From positions 62,001 to 126,000 of the forward strand of contig NZ_BAAAYO010000007.1 of assembly GCF_039536325.1 (NCBI RefSeq): DNA of 64,000 nt, written 5' to 3'. This DNA is from Paenibacillus_AB hodogayensis (GTDB lineage Bacteria > Bacillota > Bacilli > Paenibacillales > NBRC-103111). Position numbers and translations under genes: made by a program. The notes beneath the pieces are model-generated. The model was not told the origin of the DNA and did no database searches. It saw nothing but the letters and a program-made list of their open reading frames with translations. Shown one piece after another: positions 50,561 to 58,905 of this stretch; the stretch's first letter is position 1; every line of letters starts with the position of its first letter.

Positions 50561-50590
50561 TTTACTATTATTGCACACGTGTATTATAAT
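50561..50590 (+). promoter_or_regulatory. Promoter of the LacI gene with operator in the spacer
   Basis: TTTACT (50561-50566) and TATAAT (50585-50590) have an 18-base spacer that holds TTGCACACGTGTATTA (50571-50586). The palindromic core ACACGTGT is repeated at two other sites beside the next gene, indicating self-regulation by the LacI protein. Confidence 0.72.
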
Positions 50591-50625
50591 CAGGAGGAAG
50601 CGAAACAAAGGAGCTGTTCCTCATC

Positions 50626-51624
50626 GTGAAAGTAACCATTAAAGACATCGCCAGAATGGCCGGTGTCAGTCATCCGACCGTATCCCGGGCGCTGAATGAC
50701 GATCCCGGCGTCAACGAGGAGACAAGAAGGCGAATCCTGCAAATTGCCGAGGAGCTCGATTATGTGCCGAATTTGGCCGCCAGACGGCTGGCCGAGCGGA
50801 AATCGAACTGCATCGGCGTCATTTGGCCGGCGATCGACTCGATGCTTTTTTACAATTTGTTCATTCAAATACGGAATGAAGCTGCGAAAAAGGGATTCAG
50901 CGTGCTGCTGTCGCTGGATGATCCGGTTAAAGCGATGCAGACGCTGAATCAACAGTTCGTCGACCATGTCATTTATTGGGCAGGTCCCGACTGGGTGCCT
51001 TCGGCTGAGTTTTTGAAGCAGAAGCAGCTGTTCAAAGGAGACATGCTGCTGATGGGCGGAGGAGAAGAAGCGGATACCCATTTGCTGAAAATCGATCGAC
51101 GGCACGGCGTGAATGAGGCGGTTAAGCATTTGGCCGCGCTGGGGCATACGCAAATCGGTTTTATCGGGGAGACAAGCGACAAGCTGGTCGGTTTTACCGA
51201 AGGGCTCGTGGACTGCAAGCTGGAGCTTCGCCGGGAGTATCTCATACCTGTCAACACGCAGCCCGAGACGGAAATTTTTCATAATCGGACGGTATCCGAG
51301 CTGCTGGACGATTCAAACCGGCCCACGGCATTTGTGCTGGAAGGCCAAAGCGTATTTTTTCAAATGGCGAAACTGCTGCGTCAGCGCAAAATACGAATTC
51401 CCGACGAACTGTCGCTTATCGTTTACGACGACGTGCCGGAGCTGCAAATGTTCGAGGTGCCGCTGACCACGATAGGACCGTCGCTGCAAGCACTGGCGGA
51501 GCTGGCGCTTGCGATGCTGACCGGGCATAGCGGGAATGTGAAGGGGCAGGCTCGAGAGTGGCGGAATGAAGAGCTCAAAACTCGGCTTGTCGTGCGTCAG
51601 TCGGTTGCACCGCCCATCCTGTAA
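50626..51624 (+). CDS. LacI-family transcription regulator
   Basis: A 332-residue repressor. The N-terminal helix-turn-helix (1-50) reads TIKDIARMAGVSHPTVSRALNDDPGVNEETRRRILQIAEEL, the classical LacI form, with the hinge helix NLAARRLAERKS. Residues 62-330 are a periplasmic-binding-type effector domain (IGVIWPAIDSMLFYNLFIQI, DRRHGVNEAVKHLAALGHTQIGFIGE). The start is GTG at 50626; GGAGCTG is about 12 bases upstream. Its sites overlap its own promoter and that of the binding lipoprotein at 51867. The effector is probably the sugar handled by that protein. Confidence 0.92.
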   Translation: MKVTIKDIARMAGVSHPTVSRALNDDPGVNEETRRRILQIAEELDYVPNLAARRLAERKSNCIGVIWPAIDSMLFYNLFIQIRNEAAKKGFSVLLSLDDPVKAMQTLNQQFVDHVIYWAGPDWVPSAEFLKQKQLFKGDMLLMGGGEEADTHLLKIDRRHGVNEAVKHLAALGHTQIGFIGETSDKLVGFTEGLVDCKLELRREYLIPVNTQPETEIFHNRTVSELLDDSNRPTAFVLEGQSVFFQMAKLLRQRKIRIPDELSLIVYDDVPELQMFEVPLTTIGPSLQALAELALAMLTGHSGNVKGQAREWRNEELKTRLVVRQSVAPPIL

Positions 51625-51643
51625 ATGATTTTTATGGGATGGC

Positions 51644-51714
51644 TTTACTTTTTTTGAACACGTGTGCTATTATTAACTCGTAATAACGGCCTTTATTATT
51701 GTACACGTGTTCTA
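51644..51714 (+). promoter_or_regulatory. Promoter of the binding lipoprotein with two LacI-type operators
   Basis: TTTACT (51644-51649) and TATTAT (51668-51673) have an 18-base spacer containing TTGAACACGTGTGCTA (51654-51669). A further site TTGTACACGTGTTCTA lies at 51699-51714, 45 bases away centre to centre, suitable for looping or roadblock repression. Both share the core with the site at 50571. Confidence 0.72.
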
Positions 51715-51740
51715 AATCCGAGCTTGGAAGGAGGACTCCA

Positions 51741-51778
51741 TTGTAGAAGATCCGTTGTAGAAGATCACTTGTAGAAAG
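51741..51778 (+). repeat. Three tandem 14-base leader repeats
   Basis: TTGTAGAAGATC occurs at 51741 and 51755, and a third partial copy TTGTAGAAAG at 51769, all in the leader of the binding lipoprotein. No start codon or known RNA structure coincides. Confidence 0.6.
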
Positions 51779-51866
51779 TGTTTTGAAAGCGATTCCATTT
51801 ATTTCTTTTCAAAAGCGCTTTTCCAAGAAATCGATGCAGGTTTTAAAGGAGAAAAGGAGAGGTCAA

Positions 51867-53183
51867 ATGGTACAGATGAAACGTTCGATTCTGTCTGTGG
51901 GCTTGGTCGCGCTGCTGTTAGCCGGATGCGGGGAAACGGGGAGCGATAGAGGGGGCGGCGTCCCGAACGATACAGATTCCAAGCCGAAAGATCCGATTAC
52001 GCTGTACATGCTGCAGGATGTGGCGACGATCTCGGACGAGGAATTTGCCAATTTCATCGCTGCGCCGGTGAAAGCCAAGTATCCGCACATTACGGTGGAG
52101 CTCGTGCGCAATACGAAAAGCGACGCCGGGCTGAGCGAAATGATCACAGCTGGAAGCTTTCCTGATTTTATGCTTATGACGATGTACCAGATCAAGGTGC
52201 ATCGGGATTTAGGGACAGCGGAGGACCTTACTCCGTACCTGCAGAAAGCCGGCATAAGACTGGATCGGTTTGATCCCTCCGCCTTGCAAACATCACGCGT
52301 TTTTGGAGAGAGCGAGAACTTGTATGCGCTTCCGTTCTCGCTGAATTTCCTGGCGACCTTCTACAATAAGGATCTGTTCGACCGCTTCGGCGTGCCATAT
52401 CCGAAGGCAGGCATGACCTGGCAAGACATTATTACATTAGGAACGCGGTTTGCCCGCAGCGAAAACGGCGTTCAATACAAGGCGCTGTTTACGAGCTCGA
52501 TGGGAGAGATCGCGACCCAGCTAACATTGCCTCGTGTTGATCCTGTGACGAACAAGTCGTTGTTTCTGACGGACGGCTGGAAAAAGGTTGCCGAGGTCAT
52601 TCAAGGGATTCATTCGATTCCCGGCAATAAAGGCGCGACGTTGGATGATTTTTTGAAAACGCAAACACTTCCATTGGTGGCGAGCTATGATGCGAGGTTT
52701 GCCGCCCTGGAAAAGCTGCATGGAACTCCGGAACAGTTCAATTGGGACGTGACGCAATTTCCCAGCTTTCCCGAGCGGCCGAATACAAGCTTCCAATCCA
52801 CCGGTCATTTTTTGGGGATATCTAGGCTAAGCAAGCACAAGGAGGAGGTACTCCAGGTTATCCAACTGCTGACGGATGATAGCATACAGACGAAAATAAC
52901 GGAGAATGGACGGTTTACTGCCCTCAGCTCCGAGGCGATTAAGAACAAGTACGGGGCGAACATGAAGTCGATGAAGGGAAAAAATATTGAAGCCGTGTTC
53001 AAAAGTGCATTTGCGCCGCCGTACCAGCCGACCACCTACGATGGACTTACAAATGTTCCGCTGAACAATGCAGCGAAAAGTATTATGGACGGTACGCTGG
53101 ACATCAACACTGCGCTGCGTCAAGCGGAAGAGGCATCTAATCGTGCAATCGAAGCGGAGATTCAAATGAAAAAAAATAAGTGA
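51867..53183 (+). CDS. Sugar ABC transporter substrate-binding lipoprotein (family 1), orphan
   Basis: A 438-residue extracellular binding lipoprotein, lipobox LLAGC (C21). It shares blocks with the orphan at 12954: YP-H-I-T-V-E-L, FYNKDLFDRFGVPYPKAGMTWQDI against YYNKDIFDRFGVAYPKDGMTWEDV, and the NGVQY motif. Neither has permease genes beside it. It lies under LacI control and is followed 17 bases later by a large secreted carbohydrate-active protein, so it likely feeds released sugars to a transporter elsewhere. The start is ATG at 51867 with AAGGAGAGG upstream; a longer frame to 51783 lacks a site. Confidence 0.9.
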   Translation: MVQMKRSILSVGLVALLLAGCGETGSDRGGGVPNDTDSKPKDPITLYMLQDVATISDEEFANFIAAPVKAKYPHITVELVRNTKSDAGLSEMITAGSFPDFMLMTMYQIKVHRDLGTAEDLTPYLQKAGIRLDRFDPSALQTSRVFGESENLYALPFSLNFLATFYNKDLFDRFGVPYPKAGMTWQDIITLGTRFARSENGVQYKALFTSSMGEIATQLTLPRVDPVTNKSLFLTDGWKKVAEVIQGIHSIPGNKGATLDDFLKTQTLPLVASYDARFAALEKLHGTPEQFNWDVTQFPSFPERPNTSFQSTGHFLGISRLSKHKEEVLQVIQLLTDDSIQTKITENGRFTALSSEAIKNKYGANMKSMKGKNIEAVFKSAFAPPYQPTTYDGLTNVPLNNAAKSIMDGTLDINTALRQAEEASNRAIEAEIQMKKNK

Positions 53184-53200
53184 AGCGGGTGGCAACTGGA

Positions 53201-56200
53201 ATGAGTATAAAAAGCGCCAAAATCTGGTGTTCCATGCTGCTGACATTGTGTTTGACATGTTCGATACTACCGAGGGAGGGCAAGCAAGTGTTAGCTGAGT
53301 CCACACACAATTTGCTAGAGAACGGCGGATTTGAAACGGTGAGCGCGGCAGCCGCCATGCCATGGATTCCATATGGAAACACATGGAACGGCATCGTGCG
53401 AGTGGATGCTGCGGCATCCAAGACGGGTAGCTACGGCATTGCAATAGAAACCGATACAGCAGGCAATCCCTATGTGGTGCAGCCGGTGCCTGTGGAGGAA
53501 GGGGCGACGTATACGATCTCGTCTTTTTACAAGGCGCTCGGCGTCATTGGCACGCCCGGCTACAAGATTGAGTTCTACTCGTCCTATGCCCCTACGCCGC
53601 AGGCGGCGCTAACCGGATTCACGCATGGCGCTCCGACCTCCGGTCTTGACGGGCAGTGGCACGAGCTTGAATATGAAATAAAGGCGCCGTCCCATGCGAA
53701 ATACATGTATGTCTATTTGCGGCTGTACGGTACCGGCACTGTGTACTTTGATGACGCTTCCGTTATAAAGTCGGAGCACGCGCCGCAAATTATCCTGGCG
53801 CCGAATCAAATCTATTATTATCCGGATGCGGAGACCGGCAGCGTTCAGGTATCGCTTCGACCGACCGATGGGGTGCTTGCAGGCAAAAAAGCGGATGTCC
53901 GGCTTGTGAGGGAGTCCGACAGCGCAGTCGTATTCGAACAGACGGACATGACCGCCGCATCGGAGCTAACTGTATCTTTCCAGCCGAATGTACTGGCGAT
54001 CGGTCAGCCGTACCGGTTGTCGGCGGAGTTGAAGAACGCGGCCAACCAGACGATCGAACTTGCGGAGAAGACCATTTACCGCTGGAATCGCCCGACGACG
54101 GTGCCGGACAACGGGCCGATTCTGGTGAACAGCCAGCCCTTTTTCCCGATGATCGCCTACCATGCGGAGTTGAACGATCTTCCGTACATACAGCAGATCG
54201 GAGTCAATACCATCCAAGGCGTGAACACCTCCAGCGAGGAGACAGTGCAGACACTGCTTGACACAGCGCAGGCGAATGGCCTTAAGGTATTGCAACCGCT
54301 TTATTACAATTTGAAAGTAAAGGAAAGCTTTTCCTTGACCGAGCAGATGGTCGCCCGTTTCAAAACCCATCCGGCTCTGCTTGGCTGGATGATTATGGAT
54401 GAACCGGCTGCGAACGGCATTCCCCAGTGGGAGCTGCTGGAGGCATACAAACGAATCCGTGCCATCGACCCGGATCATCCAACCTATATGGTCGAATCCG
54501 AGGCGTACGCCTACCGCTCGACAGGCCAGGCGACGGACATCCTTGTAACGGATGTGTATCCATACAGCACTTCGTACCCCCGGTCGCTTGCTTCAGTCGG
54601 GAATGGTGTGCGCAAGGTGATTCAGGATACGGACGGCGTCAAGCCGGTATGGACGATCTTGCAAACCTTCCGCTACCCTGAACCGACGACCTGGAACTAT
54701 TTGCCGACGATCGGTCAAGTGCGCAATATGGCGTATCAGGCGTTGCTGGCCGGCAGCCGGGGGCTCGGCTATTACTCGATCAACGATCCGGGCTGGAAGC
54801 TGAGCGAATCCGAGCTGTGGCCGGGACTGACCTCCTTCAAGGACGAATTGCCGCTGATTGCCGATCTGGCGACATATGGCAGCAAGACAACCGAACAGAT
54901 CGGTTCGACGGTGCAATGGGGGGTATGGAGCAAGGGCGGCGATCAATTCGCGATTGCGATCAATGTGACGAAAACGGCGCAGTCGGCGGAAATCCCGCTG
55001 GCCGATACGGGCAACCGGATTCGGTTGCTGTTCGGAGACGAGCCCGGGGAGTGGGAAAGCTGGGACGAGGAACTGACCGTCGAGCTTGGACCCGAGCAGG
55101 TGCTCGTTTACCGAATCACCCCGTTTCAGTCCGATGTTCAAAAGGCAATCCAAGCGATGTTGGATGGAGAAGTTCTGCTGTCGCATACGCATTGGCAGCA
55201 GGAAGCCGGCGATTTGTCGACTAGCCTGGAATCCATACAGCAAGCGTTGACCGCTGCGGTTCCGGACATGGACATGGTGGCGGGCATGGCCAGCCAAGCC
55301 TTAAACGACACGGTCATTTTGAAGTCATGGGTCGAAGGGCAAAACGATACTGTGCTGGAGGGCAAACGGGAATTGCTGCTCGCGCTGCTGGATGATCTGT
55401 ATGAGAGATTGCTGCCGATCGCGAGATCGACCATGCGAGTGGAGATACAGCCGTTCGCCGCAGCGAAGGTGTCGGGGGAGACGGCGACTGTACATGTGCA
55501 CATACGTAACAGCGGCGCTGCGGCTGTCGAACCCTGGCTGCGCATTGACTGGCCGGACGTATTCGGGATCGCGCCGACGGAGAGGGAGGTTGGTTCTGTC
55601 GCAAGCGAAGCTACAGCCTCCGACTCGGAGACGATCGTCATCCCGCATTCTGTTTTACCGGGTTCCTATACGGTCTCTACTTCGGTCTACTTCCATCATC
55701 ACGGTACGCCGCTCCATTTTACTGCCGATCGCACGCTTCGGATTGTGCCGCTGCTTGAGGCAAAGCTGACACCGGAATCGATCGATACAAAGAAAAGCGG
55801 TGCTTATCCGTTCGCGATTGAGCTTAAGAACGGCTCGGCCGAACCGATCACTGTGGAGTTGGCTCGGACGGTCACTGGCGGCTTGACGGCCGAATTGGCG
55901 GAAGCGGTAACGCTCTCCGGGCGAGAGACGAGGACGGTGCAGGGGAATGCGATTGTTCCAAGCGTGACGCGGGGCGTCTATACACTGTCGGTTGTACCCA
56001 AGGTAAATGATGCGGTCTATGGTTATCTGCCGCTGACGATCCGTATTGATACGAACAAGGTGTACAACGGGGGCTTCGAAACAGCCAAAGCTACTGATCC
56101 GGGTATCCCGGACGGTTGGCATATGCGTGTGGGCGTGTGGGATCGCACGACGGCTCGCAGCGGATCGGCGTCGGCCAAACTGAACCCGGACGTAAGCAAC

Positions 56201-56515
56201 AGCTGGAATGTCATCAACACGGGCGTAGGCAGAGAAATGCCGGTTACGTCAGGGCGGCAGTATACGTTGTCCGGGTGGGTGAAGAACGGTTCGACCTCCG
56301 GGGCCGTGGAGCTGGGCATCCGGCAAATTGATGCGACCGGCGCGTCTGTGCAGTACGATTGGGCGGAGGCGGTGCCGCACGGAGACTGGGTCCAGGTGCA
56401 GACAACCTTTACTGCGCAGCCGCAGACGAGGCAAGTCGCTGTCTACTTCAAGATGGACCAGCAGACCAACGGACCGGCCTGGGTCGATGACATTGAGGTT
56501 CACGAGCTGCCGTAG
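53201..56515 (+). CDS. Secreted multidomain carbohydrate-active protein with TIM-barrel-like core
   Basis: A 1104-residue exported protein. Signal peptide (about 1-33), then a CBM4/9/22-like domain (38-195, NGGFETVSAAAAMPW), a beta region, a TIM-barrel-like region (about 315-625), further beta domains and a C-terminal CBM4-like domain (about 955-1104, NGGFETAKATDPGIPDGWH). In the barrel, GWMIMDEPAANG places E401 where clan-A acid/base residues often sit; in the corresponding later strand the sequence is PVWTILQTF, with Gln where a nucleophile Glu would be expected. Catalysis is therefore uncertain. ATG 53201 follows GGGTGG. It overlaps no gene, and the pair with the lipoprotein is co-transcribed. 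Confidence 0.78.
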   Translation: MSIKSAKIWCSMLLTLCLTCSILPREGKQVLAESTHNLLENGGFETVSAAAAMPWIPYGNTWNGIVRVDAAASKTGSYGIAIETDTAGNPYVVQPVPVEEGATYTISSFYKALGVIGTPGYKIEFYSSYAPTPQAALTGFTHGAPTSGLDGQWHELEYEIKAPSHAKYMYVYLRLYGTGTVYFDDASVIKSEHAPQIILAPNQIYYYPDAETGSVQVSLRPTDGVLAGKKADVRLVRESDSAVVFEQTDMTAASELTVSFQPNVLAIGQPYRLSAELKNAANQTIELAEKTIYRWNRPTTVPDNGPILVNSQPFFPMIAYHAELNDLPYIQQIGVNTIQGVNTSSEETVQTLLDTAQANGLKVLQPLYYNLKVKESFSLTEQMVARFKTHPALLGWMIMDEPAANGIPQWELLEAYKRIRAIDPDHPTYMVESEAYAYRSTGQATDILVTDVYPYSTSYPRSLASVGNGVRKVIQDTDGVKPVWTILQTFRYPEPTTWNYLPTIGQVRNMAYQALLAGSRGLGYYSINDPGWKLSESELWPGLTSFKDELPLIADLATYGSKTTEQIGSTVQWGVWSKGGDQFAIAINVTKTAQSAEIPLADTGNRIRLLFGDEPGEWESWDEELTVELGPEQVLVYRITPFQSDVQKAIQAMLDGEVLLSHTHWQQEAGDLSTSLESIQQALTAAVPDMDMVAGMASQALNDTVILKSWVEGQNDTVLEGKRELLLALLDDLYERLLPIARSTMRVEIQPFAAAKVSGETATVHVHIRNSGAAAVEPWLRIDWPDVFGIAPTEREVGSVASEATASDSETIVIPHSVLPGSYTVSTSVYFHHHGTPLHFTADRTLRIVPLLEAKLTPESIDTKKSGAYPFAIELKNGSAEPITVELARTVTGGLTAELAEAVTLSGRETRTVQGNAIVPSVTRGVYTLSVVPKVNDAVYGYLPLTIRIDTNKVYNGGFETAKATDPGIPDGWHMRVGVWDRTTARSGSASAKLNPDVSNSWNVINTGVGREMPVTSGRQYTLSGWVKNGSTSGAVELGIRQIDATGASVQYDWAEAVPHGDWVQVQTTFTAQPQTRQVAVYFKMDQQTNGPAWVDDIEVHELP

Positions 56516-56572
56516 TACCAAGCGAGAATCTGAAAGTAAGGCTGCTATTTCTGCAATGTCCAATTGCACAGC

Positions 56573-56595
56573 ACCAGCGCGCTATGCGCGCTGGT
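56573..56595. repeat. Perfect hairpin ACCAGCGCGC
   Basis: ACCAGCGCGC (56573-56582), TAT, GCGCGCTGGT (56586-56595). A very stable stem 58 bases after the stop codon, without a T run; it could stabilise the transcript end. Confidence 0.6.
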
Positions 56596-56629
56596 ATGTT
56601 TATTTCGATACACCTCAATGATGGCGACG

Positions 56630-56668
56630 CCGCTAGACGCTAACCCGTTGTCTAGCGGATACTTTTTT
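56630..56668 (+). terminator. Terminator of the LacI-controlled operon
   Basis: CCGCTAGAC (56630-56638) pairs with GTCTAGCGG (56650-56658) followed by ATAC and six T. Confidence 0.78.
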
Positions 56669-56779
56669 AAAGCAGCTCCAAGATAAAGCCTGGCTCAAAA
56701 CCGAAATCAGCGCTTGATCCATGACAATGTTGACTGGAGCGCACAGGGAGAGAAGGTCGTTGGAAGGAAGGCCGCCGCT

Positions 56780-56945
56780 TTGTACGATATTTCACACAGG
56801 AAACGGTCTCTTCCAGGCAATGACGAGTGAATACCGTACAAATTTTCGCTTTTTGAATGCCGCGTCTTGCTTTTTGTACGATTTTTCGCACAACAGGCAT
56901 GAATTGGAATCGCTTTGGAGACAACTTGTGTGAAAAACCATACAA
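56780..56945. repeat. Three interspersed palindromic repeat units
   Basis: TTGTACGATATTTCACACA (56780-56798), TTGTACGATTTTTCGCACAA (56874-56893) and, inverted, TTGTGTGAAAAACCATACAA (56926-56945) are variants of one imperfect palindrome with TTGT and ACAA ends. A partial copy CGTACAAATTTTCG lies near 56835. They may be protein binding sites or small mobile repeats; the function is unknown. Confidence 0.5.
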
Positions 56946-57055
56946 ATCTCTTCATGTTTCATAAGACGTTAGGGACGAAGAGGCCCACTGGCCCTTCATC
57001 TTCGCGTCCATTTCATCTATTTCTACAACCCTCACAGACCACAAAGAAAATTAAA

Positions 57056-57107
57056 TTAAACAAGCTGACTCCGGTAGAGTACCGGTGCCAGCTTGTTTAA
57101 TAGGGTT
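57056..57107. terminator. Long bidirectional hairpin
   Basis: TTAAACAAGCTG (57056-57067) pairs with CAGCTTGTTTAA (57089-57100), with CCGGTA/TACCGG inside. T-rich sequence lies on both sides. It lies downstream of the MFS gene and after the long noncoding stretch. Confidence 0.6.
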
Positions 57108-57212
57108 TTTCATAACTGTCCACTAAATTGGGTTTTGACCTCCAGAACGGCATTGGATGTCGGAAGCTTTGCTTCTGTCATTCATGAATCCAGGAGCGGC
57201 CCGAGCCGTGTA

Positions 57213-58586
57213 TTACGGACGATTCCGCGGATACGATACGGCGAACAGAATGCCTCCGCACGCCAAGAGCGCGATAAAAACGAGCATCATATTGCTGTAA
57301 AGCCCGCCCGCCGGAGCGGTTACCGTCGAGAGCAGAGGGGAGCTCAGCCACGGCCGGGTCAGCATTCCGCCCACGCCGGCAATGCCGATCCCTTCCGCCA
57401 GGAAGCAGGCAAAGTTGAGCATGCCCATGCCGGAGCCCGCTTCGTCCGGATTCAGCGTTCGGGCCACGCTGGCCGAGACGACGGTTTTGACAAACGAAAG
57501 TCCGCCGAACGTCAAGATCATGACGCCTGCAATGAGCCACGACGCGCGGTCCGCAAAGAACAGGACGATCAGAAAACCGGCGGCAACCATGCCGAGCCCG
57601 GTCAGCATCGTGACTGTATGCCCCCGGCGATCTGCCAGCATTCCTCCGAGCATACCGAACAGAATGACGCTAAGCGTGCCCGGGAACAAAATGGCGCTTC
57701 CGATCAGGCCGGTCGGCATCTGGTATACCGCTCTCATCAGATAAGGCACCATGGCGATAAAACCGGCGACCGTTCCGAGCAGCAAAGCCCCATTGAGCAC
57801 ACCGGCGATATACCTTTTGTTCCGAAACAGGAAAGGCTCCAGAAACGGGGCTTGCCGCCGTCGGGTATGCAGCGCAAGAAGCGCGAATAGCACGAGGCTT
57901 GCCGCCAAGTACAGCCAGTGGAACAGCGTCATGAACAGCGCAAACGCCAGGATGCCGCCGGACAGCAGCACCGCCCCCGCAAGATCGAAGCTTTTGTTGT
58001 CTGAAGGTTTGTCCGCAGTCTCGCCGGGCAGCGTGCGGAGAACGAAAGGAAGGGCCAGCAGCGCAAGCAGCGGCGGCGCAAATAACAAGGACCAGTGCAT
58101 ATACCCGGAGATTCCGCCTCCGATGACCGGACCCAGCCCTTCTCCGAAAGCAACCACGGAGCCGATCAGGCCGAATGCCTTGCCCTGTCTGTCCGGCTCG
58201 ACGACCTTGACGATCATGACCATAATGAGCGATGGAACAGCCGCAGCGCCGGCTCCTTGCAAAAAGCGCCCCGCGAGCACGCCCGGATACCAGGAATGAC
58301 AGAGCAGCCCCACGATCGAACCAAAGCCATAGGTGAGCATGCCGAACAACAGCAGCTTTCGCATCCCCGTATATTCCAATATTCGGGCATACACGACCAC
58401 GCCGATAGCGAAGGAAAGCGAGAAGCAGGTGCTGGTCCAATTGGCCGCCGAAGGCGCAATTTGAAACGCAGCTGCAATATCCGGCAAGGAAACGTTAAAC
58501 ATCGTTTCGTTCATGACGCTGAAAAACGTCAACAAGCTCAGCCAGAAGATGAATTGGGATGAATAGATTGGTTTATGATGTTGCAC
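57213..58586 (-). CDS. Tet(L)/Tet(K)-like 14-helix MFS exporter
   Basis: A 457-residue MFS protein of the DHA2 drug/H+ antiporter group with 14 helices. It aligns by eye with Tet(L) along its length: NVSLPDIAAAF near the N-terminus, RFLQGAGAAAVPSLIMVMI, then GKAFGLIGSVVAFGEGLGPVIGG (motif C of exporters), GTVAGFIAMVPYLMR and LTFGGLSFVKTVVS. Tet(L) and Tet(K) pump tetracycline-metal complexes and Na+. Similarity does not prove tetracycline transport. The start is GTG at 58586. Hairpins lie in the upstream region (see 58587-58905). Confidence 0.88.
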   Translation of the reverse strand: MQHHKPIYSSQFIFWLSLLTFFSVMNETMFNVSLPDIAAAFQIAPSAANWTSTCFSLSFAIGVVVYARILEYTGMRKLLLFGMLTYGFGSIVGLLCHSWYPGVLAGRFLQGAGAAAVPSLIMVMIVKVVEPDRQGKAFGLIGSVVAFGEGLGPVIGGGISGYMHWSLLFAPPLLALLALPFVLRTLPGETADKPSDNKSFDLAGAVLLSGGILAFALFMTLFHWLYLAASLVLFALLALHTRRRQAPFLEPFLFRNKRYIAGVLNGALLLGTVAGFIAMVPYLMRAVYQMPTGLIGSAILFPGTLSVILFGMLGGMLADRRGHTVTMLTGLGMVAAGFLIVLFFADRASWLIAGVMILTFGGLSFVKTVVSASVARTLNPDEAGSGMGMLNFACFLAEGIGIAGVGGMLTRPWLSSPLLSTVTAPAGGLYSNMMLVFIALLACGGILFAVSYPRNRP

Positions 58587-58905
58587 TTGCTCCGTACCCC
58601 TTTACCAGGAAGGGGAGCCGCAGTTTATAGGGTCATTGATGCGTTATCCCCTTAAGGTGTACCCTTTTGTCATGATCATTTGCCGCATAGAAGAAAACCT
58701 CCTGATAAAAATGTAAAAATAAAACAAAGCTATTATAGCATAGCCCACTGCATGATGTAAGCCGCATTCCTTGCACGTGTTCAACGTGTTTGATAGTCCG
58801 ATGGAAGGCCTGGTAGGATGTTCACTCTCCGTTCATACTAATATGGTACCTTTTACTTACAGTCGCGACTTGGCAATCAAAATACCGGAATGCTGGAGGC
58901 TTGTC
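58587..58905. other. Divergent promoter region
   Basis: About 320 bases between the MFS exporter (minus) and the beta-lactamase-like gene (plus). Next to the exporter start is a hairpin CCCCTT/AAGGGG (near 58602-58617) and AAGGGGATAACG on the minus strand; such leader hairpins resemble attenuation regions of tet genes, but no leader peptide is clear. Nothing else is recognised. Confidence 0.45.

Larger units (their letters stand above)
56516..57212. other. Noncoding stretch with hairpins and repeats
   Basis: About 700 bases without a convincing gene. It holds a GC-rich hairpin (56573-56595), a terminator (56630-56668), three related palindromic units (56780-56945) and a long hairpin (57056-57100). 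The short frames here resemble each other only because of the repeats. Confidence 0.55.

Noticed and set aside
51790..51835. A cre-like AAAAGCGCTTTT palindrome in the lipoprotein leader
   Set aside because: The TG and CA ends of the cre consensus are missing, and the LacI-type operators explain regulation better.
57110..57140. TGTCCACTAAATTGGG near the MFS gene, resembling an IS end
   Set aside because: No matching partner end, no transposase and no duplication of flanks; not enough to call an element.
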